Source: Polyodon spathula (lineage: Eukaryota > Chordata > Actinopteri > Acipenseriformes > Polyodontidae). From it: a stretch of DNA of 64,000 nucleotides. The stretch spans positions 12,513,049-12,577,048 of the forward strand of contig NC_054553.1 in the NCBI RefSeq assembly GCF_017654505.1, read 5' to 3'. Made by a program: the position numbers and the translations under genes. The notes below the pieces were generated by a model. That model had not been told where the DNA came from, did not search any database, and saw nothing but the letters and a program-made list of their open reading frames with translations. Below are positions 1-13,471 of the stretch, in pieces. Position 1 is the stretch's first letter; each line of letters begins with the position of its first letter.

Positions 1-703
1 ATATTTGGGTAAAAGTGAGTTTGTGTTCGTTGATACTTTGATCTTTCTCTTTGATCATATCTTGAAATCAAGCCAAATCCTCTTGTCTTACAATCTGCCG
101 ATGACAAATTAGCAAAGCTCTTTTAGTCTAGAGGAATGGTTTCGTCACCACAGGGATGTTGCAGAGCTCCGATGTGTGTGCCCTGTTCCTGTGTGAGCTC
201 ACTGGTGCCTCTTCACAATCAGTAATTCAGAACAGCCCTGTTCCTCATCCTGTCCCATTCACTGTGAGCACTGACCTGACAGTAATGCTGTTGCCATGAT
301 CATTTGCCTTGTTACTTGGCTCTTTAAAGAGATTAATTCTGATTGGATATAAATTCCACTGGGCCCCCCCTCCCCCCCCAGTCTTAATTAAGGCCATTCT
401 GATTAAGGAGTTTCCTGGGGTCAAAAAATCCAAGGTCAGTCCAACCCGGCTTTGAAACGCCCTGGAGAAAAGAATCCTTAGCTGCGAAAAATTAATACCC
501 AGCTCCCTTAACATATGAAGTTGACACCCGCCCCCCGAGCTTAAAGGGTACATAAGGACCTTTTTTATTTTATTGTATTACATGTTCCCATGAGTTGCTA
601 CAACTGTTTACGTAAAGTGGGTGTATTTTAATTTTTTTTTGTTTTGTATTATTACCACTTTTTTAAACTTTAAAAATGGAATGCCCTGCCTCCAAGGTGG
701 CTT

Positions 704-840
704 CACATGTACCCGCATAGACCTCTCAGAACTGCATTTCCCATTATCCTCCTGCTCACTGGTAAATACATCTCAGTTACATGTGTGCGCAGGAAGATGA
801 TGGGAAATGTAGTTCTGAGAGGTCCATGCGGGTACATGTG
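704..840. repeat. Foldback repeat with 51-bp arms
   Basis: The arms at 704-754 and 790-840 are near-perfect reverse complements, reading cacatgtacccgcatagacc at one end and its complement at the other, around a 35-bp loop. The arms contain a version of the ACTRCATTTCCCAT box. It is probably a small foldback MITE. No flanking target duplication was identified. Confidence 0.8.
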
Positions 841-3800
841 ATTGCCCACATCAAATCATGAAATAGAGGGAGTACTACAGTCTTATGTTCATTTCGGGTA
901 AACCTGTTCTCCAGTCTGATGCATATCTGAGGTGAGAGGCTTCTTTGCTCTGTCACTTTGTTAATCTAGCCCAGATTGACTGTTTCACGTCAGATGTCTT
1001 TACACAAAGTGTTTGTGTGTGTTGCATGAACAAGCAGGGTGGTTTTCTAATTAGCAGCAGCCATAACATTGACCTGTACCTTGCCAAAGCAAAGGTAATT
1101 CACTGCACTGCCTTTAGACAAGTTCCTATAGAATCATCAGAGAGAGAGAGAGATGCGAAACATTAGCAGGGAAGGTGAGGGGTTTATAGAGCTGATGATC
1201 CTGCCTAAAGATGATGTACAGCGTGGGTTGCAAATTGACAAAACCAGGTTACACACAAAGACTACACACTGTTGACACTAACCCTAGAACAAAGAAATCC
1301 AGGGATTGCCAAGCCAGTCATGGGTCTGTTTTGGTATTGCCAAAGTGAACCAACAGTAACTGTTCTACTTAGATACCTACTTGCCACCCAGACTATTTAT
1401 TTAGACGAAAATGTATTTGAAATTTTAGGAAATCAAACCAGAAGAAGCAATTTTGATGTCTTTTAATATACAAAGTATACGTTCAAACACTTTCAACAAG
1501 ACCACATAGGTACTCTAGTGTGCCTTTGTCTGGGAAAGTTGGGTTAAAATGAAGAAGAGTCGATGTTTTATTTCTTTGTTTTCTCAAACCCGGTTTCACC
1601 TGATCACAGATCCCATGTGTTCTTGAAAGTTTTAACCTGTTGGCTCAAAAAAATCAATATTTTAACACAGCTATTGTTCAACAGTTCTACAATTGTTCAC
1701 TTTGGCATGTGGCAATTCATAACTGAACTGTGGTGTTTTCATTCGTGTGAAGATTGGGTAGAATGGAGTCTTGCGTTTTATTACTTTAGAAAGAAAAGGT
1801 TGCCCGTATTTTACATGCTTCACCAGGGGCATGTAATTAATTTGTGGTGAGAAGTGCTGAGGTCCTGCACAAACATTCACAAAGGAAGCCTATGCCAGTT
1901 TACACAGCGAGTAGAACACATAATACTGACATTCATCCACTGGTTTACACCACGTCTGAATGGAGAATTAGTAATGGAGTAAACATGGGTAATTACTGTA
2001 CAAGCACTGTATATACAGGTTGATGTATTTATATATTTGTTTGGGAACAGAAATCTAACTTAATTTACTTGATGTTGATTGATAATTTCCTGAGCTAAAA
2101 TCTTGTAAAGAACCCCAAGCCAGTTTGCTTATATTTCTTCAATTCTGTGGTTTTTCTTTTCTTTTTAAAGTTAAACAGCGTCTGAGTCTTTCTAAAACTT
2201 TTCCACCAGTGCTTTGAACCTGTGCTTGTAATTCTACAGTCCAGATTAAACTGTTTATGGTTATGTAGAGAATCCAGCCAGCAGAAAGTCAATTTGTAAC
2301 AACAACATGGTTTACCTTCTAATACTGCATTTAGGAAACACCAGCTGCTGACTTTGATTTATAGTTTTCCGTAAACCAAAGACTTGTTTAGTCTACCCTG
2401 ATTCAAGCAAAGTTTAAGACACAAAAAAATGAAGTTTATCTTTCTTTTATTTGGTCTACAGTGACATTCTGTCTTGATATTTTAAAAAAGCTTTTCCATT
2501 TCATATTCAGTTATAGGTGATTTGGGGGGTTTGCTGTTATCATTTTGTTTATGGTTTAGGCTAACCAAGATGAGATGTCTGAATGTTTGATGGGTATGTC
2601 GGATTTTGTTTAGACAATTTATAATTTGCTCCTTGAAATTCCAGGAACATCATTTTTCAAGTGGATTGACATGTACTGGTAAAGAATAATAACCCACTTT
2701 TACACTCCTTGCATGCAATCACTAGATATGTGGTTGCAAAGTTTTAAAGTTTTTTTTAATTTATTTTTAATTTATTTTAAAGTCGCCCAGCTACTTTACT
2801 TAATGATTGTGAAACCTGATGGCACCTGCAAGGGTAAAACCTTCCAATGAGCTGAGCTATATGCAGGATCTAACAAGATATCCAATATATAGCTCGCTAA
2901 TTAAACAAGCTAATTAAACCCAGCCACAGCTCTGTTATTTAAAACCCTCCTTTATGAACCCTCCTTTATCTTACCATCTTCTAGTCACACATTGGACAGG
3001 ATCAGTACAGCACAGCGTCACACAACACTGCCCTTTACATGAATTTAAACCCTGAATTCCATAGCTTCTCATAGTTGTATATGATTTATCATCCAGCCAC
3101 TTTACTTGAAAAAATCTTTACTAACAAACACATTATCTTCATTTTCTAAACAGCAGACCAACAAAGTTAAGATCAAGATATTTGGCTCTCTGCTTGGCTT
3201 CTGATAATTAACTCAAATGCTCACTGGCCTCTGAGGTAGGCCTTGTCACATTACGAGGCACCCCTGGTTGCTGGGCAACCCAGCTACCACATAAACATCT
3301 GAGATGTTAAACAGGGTTTGAAATGGAAATGCTATTTATGGTGGCTGAAATGATAGACCTGTAGTAGCTCTGTGTAAAGCAGGTGTTTAAGCCTGTTAGT
3401 AAGCCATGTTTTATTGAATTTGTTGTTTTTACATTTTTATAAATTCTAGGTACAGTATTTCTGTCACATTGGATATGATACATAGAAAATAACACACTAG
3501 CCTCTTGAAAGATGTTTGTTTAACTTTTAAGTTTGTGAATGCATCAGTTCATCCAGTCCAAATAACACAGAAGCAGTGCCACAGGTAAACAAACAAAGAA
3601 GCAGCTTATTTTCTGAATTCCATGGAAAGCTGACAGTCCCTCCAGGAAGTCTTGTCACCTCAAAGATGGCAGAAGGGCTCCCAGGGTGGCAGGTGGAGCA
3701 CTCGGGTAGCGGTTTGACAGTGTGAACACCTGGAGGTGAAGTAGCTGCTCCTTTTCTTTTGTTTCTGAAAAAGAATTGCTCTGTCACATCGTTTAAATGG

Positions 3801-6800
3801 TGGCATTGAATTTTACCTGGGTGGAGTTTTTTTTTAAAGCTTCTCGGTTAACATTGTCTGCACAGGCTCAAGACCCCAAAAAAGTAGTTTCTGAACTGTC
3901 AGCACAATAATTTGCCTACAGTGCAATTATTGGGTGAACAGGTAGGAGTGTGTACTTAAATCTGCTGTCTAAACCCCTCTGCATTGCAATGCTGTAAACA
4001 TGTGCATTTCACAGAAATTAGAAATATACGGTATATGAAGTGCAAAAGGTCAAATAGTAATGATTAAAAATCAGATAGTATGTCGTTCTTTAATTGCACT
4101 CCTCCCTGCATTGGGTTCTTACACTACCAGACACTACTTCAAGATATGTTGTGAATACATTGTGAAACTTTCTCTTTATATGTAAGCAGTAATAAGTCAT
4201 GATCCCAACTTGTGCTGTGCAGGCAACCTACAGTACCAACTGGGCTTTAGCTCGGATAAATCCATTCTCTTTGTGAGCTGGAATGTCTTGAAATATGGTA
4301 GAACTACTATTAGTTCTATACAAAAAAATTGTAGTTATATGAACTGGCACTGGGAATAAGACAGTGTGTTTAGGAATTAATCCATCCCTTAGACACCATA
4401 TCAGATTCTTTTCCTTCAATTTTATGTTTTTTTTGTAAGTCTAACCGCAACTCTTCTTCATTTATTCACGGCTTCCCCTGAGAAGGGGGAACCTTGTCAA
4501 ACTGGTGGTTTGAGATCTGTGGAAGTGCCTCTTGTCAACAGCTCCAAATACTGCTCACGAGGAGGGCTTGAGCCTGGGAAGCACGAGAAATGTGCCATCA
4601 GACACAGTGTCAGCCAGACTGCTGTCCTAAAGCAATCAATTCTAACAGCACATGCAGGCTTGTTAGACCAGGGAGGCATATACAGTTGCACCAAAAAACA
4701 TACAGGCAGTTCCCCTAGGATTCAGTATCAATAGGCTTACTGTGAACTATAATATAGAAAGCTAAGAACATGTCTTTAAATCCCACAGAAACAAAAAGAG
4801 CAATACTGTACTGCAAATGAGAAACAAAATACACAATTAAATACTCGTGACAGGGGAAACTAGAAATGGCTTAATTTCATTATTCAGATATTTTAAATGG
4901 CATGTTTGCACTGGCATGAAAGACACGCAACGTTGATTTGAATTCATGTCAATCGAATAATCTTGTATTTTCATTTGTAAGATTAATTTTGGGGTTGTCA
5001 GCTAAAGCAATGACCAAGAAAAACGTGTATATTACAGTCTTGATATGTACTGCTTGAGAGTTTTACACAAATGGATATTGAACTTTAGGGAAATTGTCGG
5101 AATAAGTGTTGGCCACTGAATTTTGCGATTTTGTTTCCAAGTGTGAGAATGATTTAAGCATCTTATTTGATAAAGTTTTAATGGGTGAACATGGTTCAGG
5201 TCTGCTTGTTGACAGCAAAGGGTTACAGGATACTTCTGAGCACTCAGTTAAGGCATGCAGGTAGCTTTGCTGATAAAACTCATTCACTCATTTGTTCTCT
5301 GAGTAAAAGGGAAAGATTTGGCAAGGGAACAAAGGAAGGCCAAAATGTACAACAGACCTTGGTCCTTGGGAGGGCTTCTGAAAGGAAGTATTGTTTTGAA
5401 GGTAACAAAAAAAAAGAAAAAAAAAACTTTTGAAGGTAGCCTAATAAACCTTGAAGTTGCTATGGTAACAGCATGCTTCTCCTTCAAAGTAGCTGTTGCA
5501 AGAAAACTCTAACAGTGGTCGTGTTTTTCTTTTTTTTTTTCTTTTTTTTTTTCCCCCCCTGCATATTACAGCAGGTGATTTTAATGAGTGGGGCTGTTTG
5601 GGCCTAGTGAAGCCTAGCTAGATTAATGATGCGTTGGGGGCAAGGAGAGGGAGCCCTTGGAAAGGAATTTTTTTTTGAGGACAGTCATGAAAAACGAATA
5701 TGACATGCAATCAGTTATGAATCAGATTTTCACCTCTTTCTTGTTTCTTACCCAGTGTTTATAGCTTTATTAAGGTCAGCTTTTGTTGATGGCCTAGTTA
5801 GTGTGGTGTATTGTTTCATTTATTTTTTAGTGTGCCCCTAGTGACTAATAGGATAAAGATGCTTTTTGTGCGGAGGTATGTTGCAATTCAGGGGTGTATC
5901 CTCTACAAACGCAGACAGTGTGTACACCCTATTTCTAATCATGTGGTAACTGGGTTATGTTAATGTTCTGCATATGAGAGCGGTGTGGGAGAGTCCTGGC
6001 ATTAATCTGAGACCAAGCTGGTTGAGAGCCCAGCACATTACTGTGTTTTAAAATGGAACGGTGGAAGGATTCATTGTTGTTTGTGTGTACGACATTTATT
6101 TGTGGTATTAAAATGTCTATATTGTGAAATAGGAAGTAACACCACTTAATAAAATAAATGTTCTGATGTTTACTGGCTGGGAAGAACCAAATGCAGGGTT
6201 TGCTGCAAATTAACACTAATTTTACCAATTTTAATTCATTACATTACAACAAGATGTCTTGAGCTTTCGAACTCGGGTTAAGTGGACAATCTCACACCCC
6301 CTTCAGAGTGATATGTGCTTTTAAAGCAGAGAGGTTTAACTCTGAGAAAGCATTTGACTTTAGAATAGAAGGAAGGGGCACCTACTTTATCAGAAGATTT
6401 GAAAGCCATACTCTGAGGTGAATTTACAAGATACCGTAGCCTTTGCAGTAACCTTCTGTGGAATCAAATCTGTTGGCTGGTTTCTGCCTCCGTGGTCAGT
6501 TAAGCTAGTGGCTTCTCCTTACTTTAAGTGCTTTGTCCCTGCTTCCCTGTGTCTGTAAATCTGAGCAGTGACCTGGCCTCAGGGTGTCGGAGCAACTGAG
6601 AACACATTGATTTGGTGTCTAAATAGGGTACTGCAGTGGGCAATCCTGCACATCAAGAGTTCTGAAGGATTTATGGCTCACAGAGTTTAAGTACCCAATG
6701 AAAGCCAACAGCTGGTTATTTAATTCTGAGTTGGCTTTAAAAAGTCAACTAGCCACCAACAAGCGTGGTGTAAAGTCCTTAAAATACCAACTGTGAAGGC

Positions 6801-7184
6801 TGAAACTTGTACCTATCAATTTTGGTTAATGTTTTAAAATTGCTGTGAGTACATTTAACAAGTTGAACATTACTAATCGATTTAAGAAGTCTCTCATTGT
6901 CCCAACCCAGCAGTGTTTGCAAACAGGTAATAATTAACTTTGCAGAGACCTGAATAAAGAAAAGCTACACAAACTGCACACCTGCAACCAAATATGTGAC
7001 TTTAGTTTAACCTTCTGCCAGGAGTCCTACACAGTTCTCCATTCAGTCTTCATTTACTGGGTGATTGAGTAGTCTTATGGTGCTTATCTTACAGTTCTCT
7101 ACCCAAATAAGTGACAGGGTTGTAAAACAGAGCAGATTCCCCAAAATCTGTAAAGAGAAATTAATTTAGCTGTTCAATTTGAAC

Positions 7185-7481
7185 ATAGCTGCAAGAGGAG
7201 TGGGTGCGGATCAAATGAGATTGGAACATTAGTCTTTGCTATTTGGAATTCTCAGAACCTTTCAGCAGCTCTTGCCCGTGAATGGAGAAAACCAGCCCTG
7301 GAGGGAATGCAAGTCCTGGGATGATCCACACATTCTCAAACTGCTTAGCAAATTTATAGGACCTATGTGGACCTTAGAGGGAGCAAAGTTAACAAGTAGA
7401 TGTACGTTTCAGTTAATGCCTTCATCAGTATTAGGTAACAGATAGTGTAAGTAGTTGTTTCTTTTCATGTTGAATGGATAG
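7185..7481 (+). repeat. Dispersed duplication, copy 1
   Basis: About 300 bp, starting gctgcaagaggagtgg, is repeated in direct orientation at 10112-10406, diverged but alignable along its whole length. Similarity reappears after a gap at about 7597-7625 (ctcaatactgtgcatgg). No coding potential or terminal repeats were seen. Confidence 0.75.
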
Positions 7482-9523
7482 AATTATTGCAGTAGGTAGT
7501 TAATAACTCAATCATAAATTAACAAGTTTAATTGTAAATCAAGCTGAGAAATATTTCGGCTAGCCTTTGGTAAATTCTGAGGTGAACTTAATTGTATTTC
7601 TCAATACTGTGCATGGACTAGTTTCTGGTAACACCAAAGACAGTGAGGTCTTATCTTAACATCATGTTCCCCTGAGCTAATACTTTCTTGCCTATGTCTT
7701 GTACAAAGGAATCTCATGCCGGTAAATAGGAATGTGAATTTGAAACAATACTGAGCAGTGAAATTTACCTAGCTGATTACTGCTATGGGTCACAAAGTGC
7801 AATGTGGTATATCTGATGCCTGTGAGTTTTGATGCATTAACAGCTTATTGCAGACACCATTTGTCTCATAGTCGAGGTAACATTGAAAACAGCAGAATGC
7901 ACCGTTTCACAGGCAATAATACCTCTTGACAGACAACGTCTTTCAAAACTGTTAGTAGTGGGGTGGTTCAGTCTTACAAAGTGACCTTCTACTCTATAAA
8001 AATATTTAATTTCCTATCTCTAGTCTCTGTTGTTCTTTATTAATGTGCCTGGTCAGTGTTTGACATTATTCCTAACTATTCCAGCAAAACGTGTTTCTTA
8101 AAAAACTCCTCAATGCTGTTTGTGTGAAGCGAGGTGGGGTATTAGCTTTGCACTGAAGCCCATAGGTGAAGCCTGAGCAAAACCGGCATGCTTTTCATTT
8201 CACAAGTCTTCAGATGAGTTTTTTTCTGAAGCAATTTTATTGCCCTGTTTTGCACTCTCATTACAGTCATGCCTGAGTACAGACAAATAATATTACTGTT
8301 TAGTCGCTGCATTGCTTTTAAATGTGGCCTCTGAGCAAATGAATCACAGAGCATGCCCAGACAGTGGCTCCGGTTTCTTTCCGGGAACAGGGAGCATTTC
8401 AAATGTAGGTGCTTGAAGAGATAACCAGCTGAGGCACTGAAAACTCTGCAGCAAAAGTTCAAATTAAATAAACATGACATGCTTGACCGCACTGATTTGT
8501 AAACTAACAGACTGATGTTAATCTATGATTCATAGATTGCCTGGTTTTAATAGGTAATTGTAGAAAAGAACCAGACATGAAGGTAAACTGCTGACTGATA
8601 ATTGGTGTTGAATGTCACCTGCCTCCTTGCATCCCTATATCCAGAGAGAGTATCCTCTTGGTGAGATGTGCGCTGACCACACAGGTACAATGCATCATGG
8701 TTTCCCCTGTTATTCAGTCTGCACACTCCCCAAGAAGAAGCATACCTTGCTATCCTCCAAAGTGGGGATTGCTCTTTTTTATTTACTGTTTTCTGATGCC
8801 AGTACGAATCAGAGAACTTTGTCCAATCAGAAAGCAAGAGGCAGATTTAATACATGTCCAATGAGTATCACAGTTTTCAGTTTTGTGGCCCGCAGTGATT
8901 TATGTATTCCAATTTCAGATTACAGCTAGGCTCTTGGTCAAGTTGAGTTTGACAGCCCATCTACGGGGTTTCAGCTCCAAGCAAGCAATCTGCCCCCTTT
9001 ATTGAACCTTCTTAACATTGTCAGTTAATTTCAGAACAAAACAGGCTTATTTTTTATTACTACCTGCAGCAACAGGAGGTTATGAGGGTCTTCCGCAAGC
9101 TTTTCAATAGCCCAGGAAAGCAAAACAACGTTACCCAGGAAAAAGTGTTTTTGGCCAACTATACATTTACTATCGAATGAGCAGTTTGCCTGCAATGTCC
9201 CCACAGTGGAAGATACAGGTGTATGAGTATTTTCTGTGTTAACAGGGGTAACAGCATTTGTAAGTGTCTTTTATTTGAAACTGTATGGGGCACTACAACT
9301 TTAAATTCTAGTGTTTGAGGAATGTTTGTTATTACAAAAAAAAAAAAAAAAAAAAATAGTAATTAATGTCTTCAAGGGTAAACTGGGGAACTCTCAGCAG
9401 ACAGAAGTGTATACAAGTTCTAGCAGAAAAATATCTGAAGTAACTAACTCTGAATACCCCACACAGAATATCCTATTTTTACTAAATGTCAGGAGGACAC
9501 TGTGCTGCTTTTGTGTGTGTGGT

Positions 9524-9528
<5 letters not shown>

Positions 9529-9561
<33 letters not shown>
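9529..9561. repeat. (AC)n microsatellite
   Basis: About 16 uninterrupted AC units. A 20-bp A-run lies at about 9336-9356. Confidence 0.95.
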
Positions 9562-9563
<2 letters not shown>

Positions 9564-10111
9564 CAGAACTACTGATGGGGCACCAAAGGTGGCTGGTAAT
9601 AGTGCATCAGTATGCTTATGTTTCATCGTGAACTTCAAACTTTAAGACCACGAATCCAAAGATTAATTCAGGGCATGGTTTTTACTTTGTTTTTTTGGGC
9701 TGTTTTTGTGAAAGCCAGGCAATTTCTCTTCATCTTATATGGATTCTTCTGACAGCTTTGTTGAAGCTGAGCATGTGCACACACGTTTTGAAGCTTTTAG
9801 CGTTCTACTCTTGAGTGTCAAAACTTCAGTGTTGGTATGAAGTGACAGTGAAACACCTGGGGTGATGGCTTTAGAGCAGAAAGAGGTTCACGTTCCGTAC
9901 ATAAAATGTCATTATTGTTACTTTAAGTGCTGCATCCAGACCTTCAAAATGTCTTAATTTCTGATGTAAAACATGATGAAAATATAATAAATACCAGTTC
10001 TCAGAGCTGGCATTTCTCACAACACAGATGTGAGATGTTTGTGATCTACATTTGGTTATTGTAAGTTGCAGTCAAACCTCCCAATTTTGATTTTAAATCA
10101 AATCTTAGAAT

Positions 10112-10440
10112 ACAGCTGCAGGAGGAGTGGATGCGGATCAAATGATATTGCAACATTAGTCTTTGCTATTTGGATTTCTCAGAACCTTTCAGCAGCTCAT
10201 GTCTCTGAATGGAGAAAACTAGCCCTTGAAGGAATGCAAATCCTGGAATGAGCCACACAAGCACCCACACATTATCAACCTGTTATACAAATGAATAGGC
10301 CTGTGTGCCTCTGAGAAGGGGAAAAAATACAGTAGACAAATGTTTTTGTCTTATACTTTATCAGTGTAAGGCAAGAGATACTGTTTCTGTTCATTTTGAA
10401 TGGATATATCTTGCTCAGTACTGTATATGGACTTACTTCC
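10112..10440 (+). repeat. Dispersed duplication, copy 2
   Basis: This is the second copy of the sequence at 7185. The copies differ by substitutions and small indels; the trailing part (gctcagtactgtatatgg) is adjacent here but about 110 bp away in copy 1. It is either an old local duplication or two members of an unclassified interspersed repeat. Confidence 0.75.
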
Positions 10441-11059
10441 TTACTCGTCCCCCAAAATCCATTTAGTAGCCAGAGAGCCTTTCCCAGGGGCCTGGGTTAG
10501 CCCACCACCCTGGAAGCCTGCTCCCCCTCTTGTGATCAACTCCGGGGCTATACCTCTGATATACCTGGAAATCCTCCAAAGAAATGTCTGTCTCAGCTAA
10601 ATCGACATAGAGACCAAAAACAGTTTAGGAAATGAACCCATGAAAGTTTTGCTCTGTGCATAAAAAGGCCAATTAGCATTCCATTGCATCCTCTTAATTT
10701 AGGGAATTAAAAGATCAAATTGTACATAATTGTTATGTAATTGCTTTAATAATGAATATTTTGTGGGGCCCATTTGTGTCGTAAGGGTCTTCTCCAACAT
10801 GCCGAAATGTGTACACTCTTTTTATTAGAAGTCTAGTCTACCCTTAAGATGACACAACGTTTGGCTAATGCCAATAAGAAAAGGTTAGTCTCTTTTGGTA
10901 TCCTGCTTTGTTTGATCAACATACATGACTGTGCAAAAGTTTTAGGCAGGTGTGAAAAAATGCTGTAAAGTAAGAATGCTTTCAAAAATAGACATGTTAA
11001 TAGATTATATTTATCAATGAACAAAATGCAAAGTGAGTGAACAGAAGAAAAATCTACAT

Positions 11060-11390
11060 CAAATCAATATTTGGTGTGACCACCCTTTGCCTTCAAAACA
11101 GCATCTATTCTTCTAGGTACACTTGCACAGTTTTTGAAGGAATTTGGCAGGTAGGTTGGCCCAAACATCTTGGAGAACTAACCACAGTTCTTCTGTGGAT
11201 TTATCAGATGCCTCCCTGGTGGGATAAGAATCTGCCTGTACTTCTCAGCATTGAGGAGACCATTAATTCTGACCAAATCTCCAACTCCATTTGCAGAAAT
11301 GCAGCCCCAAACTTGCAAGGAACCTCCACCATGCTTCACTGTTGCCTGCAGACACTCATTCGTGTACCGCTCTCCAACCCTTCGGCTACA
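11060..11390 (-). pseudogene. Tc1-like transposase remnant
   Basis: Read on the minus strand, this segment corresponds to part of a Tc1-family transposase gene, with much of the gene deleted. The evidence is remembered similarity of the nucleotide sequence (the aaatgcagccccaaacttgc region) and its position between Tc1-type inverted repeats. The open frame on the + strand over this segment is not a gene. Confidence 0.6.
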
Positions 11391-11648
11391 AAAGATTTAG
11401 AAGTGAGTAGTTTTTCGAGATTTACAATTATACTGTATTTACAGTATAATTGTAAATCTTGAAAAACTACTCGCTTCTAAATCTTCTGTAGTCATTTTTG
11501 TATTACTTTAGTATAAATACATGTTAATTTGGATTCATATGTTGTTTTTTTCTGACTTTATGTGAACGAAAAGACACACATTTAGGAACAATTAGGAAAT
11601 AACAATTACTACCCAGGAACAAAAAAAAAAAAAATTTGTTACACAGTG
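11386..11648 (-). mobile_element. CACTA-like-ended foldback fragment nested in the Tc1 element
   Basis: The right end, CACTGTGTAACA read on the minus strand, and about 210 bp of internal sequence match the elements at 25320 and 33335 in reverse orientation. At the left an inverted 45-bp piece (agatttagaagtgagtag...) forms a palindrome centred near 11437. The structure is that of a truncated foldback derivative. Its position inside the Tc1 element shows that it arrived later. Confidence 0.75.
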
Positions 11649-13230
11649 TGATCATCAATTCAATATGTATGTTGAAACATAATCATTAACTGATTGTTTA
11701 ATCATACACCTGACTATATGCTTACAAAATCCCTGACTTTGTGCAATTGATGCTGTTTTGAAGGCAAAGGGTGGTCACACCAAATATTGATTTGATTTAG
11801 ATTTTTCTTCTGTTCACTCACTTTGCATTTTGTTAATTGATAAATATAATCTATTAACATGTCTATTTTTGAAAGCATTCTTACTTTACAGCATTTTTTT
11901 CACACCTGCCTAAAACTTTTGCACAGTACTGTATATTCTGTACGACCATTTACAGTTGGCACCTAAAATACCTTCTCAGGATTTTAAAGTAGTTGGTGGA
12001 CAAAAAGAGTCACCCCAAGGGTTTTATCGGGATTCCCTGGTCACACTAAGGGGTCACAATATTTTACGCCACAGAATATCTGGGAGGGATCCCTACGGAA
12101 CTACCTTTTAGATGGAGTTATTTCTGGTTTTAAATCCTGTTTGAAAATTAAGGACAAACTCACAAAGGCAACACTTTTAGTTTCAGTATTAAAAAAAAAG
12201 TCATATATGTTTTTTCAATAAATACTAAATAGTATAGGATTGATTTTCTCATAACTAAACGTATCTAGATAATTTGTATTTAACGACGTGTCGGTGGAAG
12301 GTAAAAAATATTGCCAGTCTTTGTTTTATAACGGACCCTGTACGACAATTACTAACAGGGACATGTCAAAGTTGTCTTCGGACAAGCCAAAGTGTTTAGG
12401 AAGTTCTGGGACAATCCATCAACACCCTGTGAGCTGGAACGTGTCATCCTTGCTCTGCCTTAAAAGGTCGGAGTGCGTCTGGGGTAAGAGTTCTCAGTTT
12501 GGGTGGTGATGTTGGTTCTGTTGTTAACTCAGCAAACGTGAAGGAGGAGGGGGAGGGTTAAAGATTTATTTATAGACCCGACACCTCTGTCGTATTTTTA
12601 CATGCCCTCAGTCAGTGTTCTGTCAGAAAAAAGAGGAAGCAGCTTGTGAGCAGTGCCACCCCCCCCCCCCGCCTTACTGTCTGAGCTGTAGCCATGGCTC
12701 TGTCTGAAGTTGCAGCTCTCTTCCGAGTCTGTGAAATACCTGAGATGTGTCCTGCCTGGGCCTCCTGCCAGACATATTCAGTTTCCTTGCCCTTCGGTCT
12801 CGGCACCACTCAGTAACCGTGCCCTGCTTCTGTCACGCTGATTAGGGGTAGAGGGGAGATCAAGGAGAGCAGCGGGAAATGCAGGCTTTATTAAACATTC
12901 AGTCGCCTTTTTTTACTCCCAGTGCTAAAATCAAACAAGAGGGTCCGAAATCCTTCTCTTTTTGGACCAGCGTGTGACTTCCAGATTCAGTCACGGAGTC
13001 ACTGTCAAGCTTGTAAAAAAAACCTGACAGCCTTTTAGAGACCCACATTTGATATTTGCCCTGCTGATTTATCAGAAACTGAGAGGCGACCAGTCCATAC
13101 AGCTTCTGTTTGTCCATTTATTCCAGCATGATCTTTTAATCCTGTGAGATTCAGAATCTCATTTAGCCATACTGTATATTGTAGTCCTGGAACTCTTTGA
13201 CAGTGGTATGTCTCCTCTGGGAAGGATGCC

Positions 13231-13232
<2 letters not shown>

Positions 13233-13272
<40 letters not shown>
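13233..13272. repeat. Poly(T) tract, 40 bp
   Basis: An uninterrupted run 118 bp upstream of the 7S exon, complementary to the A-run that begins 98 bp downstream of that exon. Confidence 0.97.
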
Positions 13273-13276
<4 letters not shown>

Positions 13277-13390
13277 CAATCCTTTGGGAGTGCCCCTTGA
13301 TTTAGATGCTATCGCTGTACAGTATTTGTATTGCTGTGTGTGGTGTTGTATTAGCTCCTCATGTTGTCTTCTCCCTCTTCATCTCGACAG

Positions 13391-13471
13391 GGTACCAAGT
13401 CATTCCAGGGTCCGTGTGGAGGCAGGGACTGCAGCGGAGGATGCCAGTGTTTCCCTGAGAAAGGCAGTCGG
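13391..13471 (+). CDS. col4a6: col4a6 7S cysteine exon (27 codons)
   Basis: The exon is bounded by a CAG acceptor (ctcgacag) and a strong GTAAGT donor, phase 0 on both sides. It encodes [18 protein letters not shown] followed by QCFPEKGSR. The four closely spaced cysteines (PCGG, RDC, GGC, QCF) are the 7S cross-linking box of even-type collagen IV chains, where they join four trimers through disulfides and lysine-derived bonds. In human COL4A6 the equivalent exon follows a very large intron, which fits the 26-kb intron after it and the absence of a recognisable signal-peptide exon in the 13 kb before it. Forty T upstream and 28 A downstream flank the exon. Confidence 0.93.

Larger units (their letters stand above)
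10924..11931. mobile_element. Tc1/mariner element with long inverted repeats, internally deleted
   Basis: The ends are inverted copies (CATGACTGTGCAAAAG at the left; its near complement ending GCACAGTACTG at the right) and are flanked by TA on both sides, the Tc1/mariner target duplication. Inverted similarity extends about 185 bp inward. Between the ends, about 11060-11390 resembles the antisense strand of a fish Tc1-like transposase gene, with stops and deletions. A second element is inserted at 11386-11648. It is non-functional. Confidence 0.8.
1..13390. other. Non-coding, presumed upstream intron of col4a6
   Basis: I found no recognisable exon here, including the expected signal-peptide exon. 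Short open frames of 60-140 codons are scattered without homology, splice support or codon bias. The stretch is AT-rich, with poly-A/T runs, an (AC)n tract, a foldback repeat (704-840), a 300-bp dispersed duplication (7185 and 10112) and a Tc1/mariner element (10924-11931), entered separately. That it is intronic is inferred from the known layout of COL4A6. Confidence 0.6.

Noticed and set aside
11037..11462. 141-codon + strand open frame
   Set aside because: It is the reverse strand of a Tc1 transposase remnant inside an element with inverted repeats.
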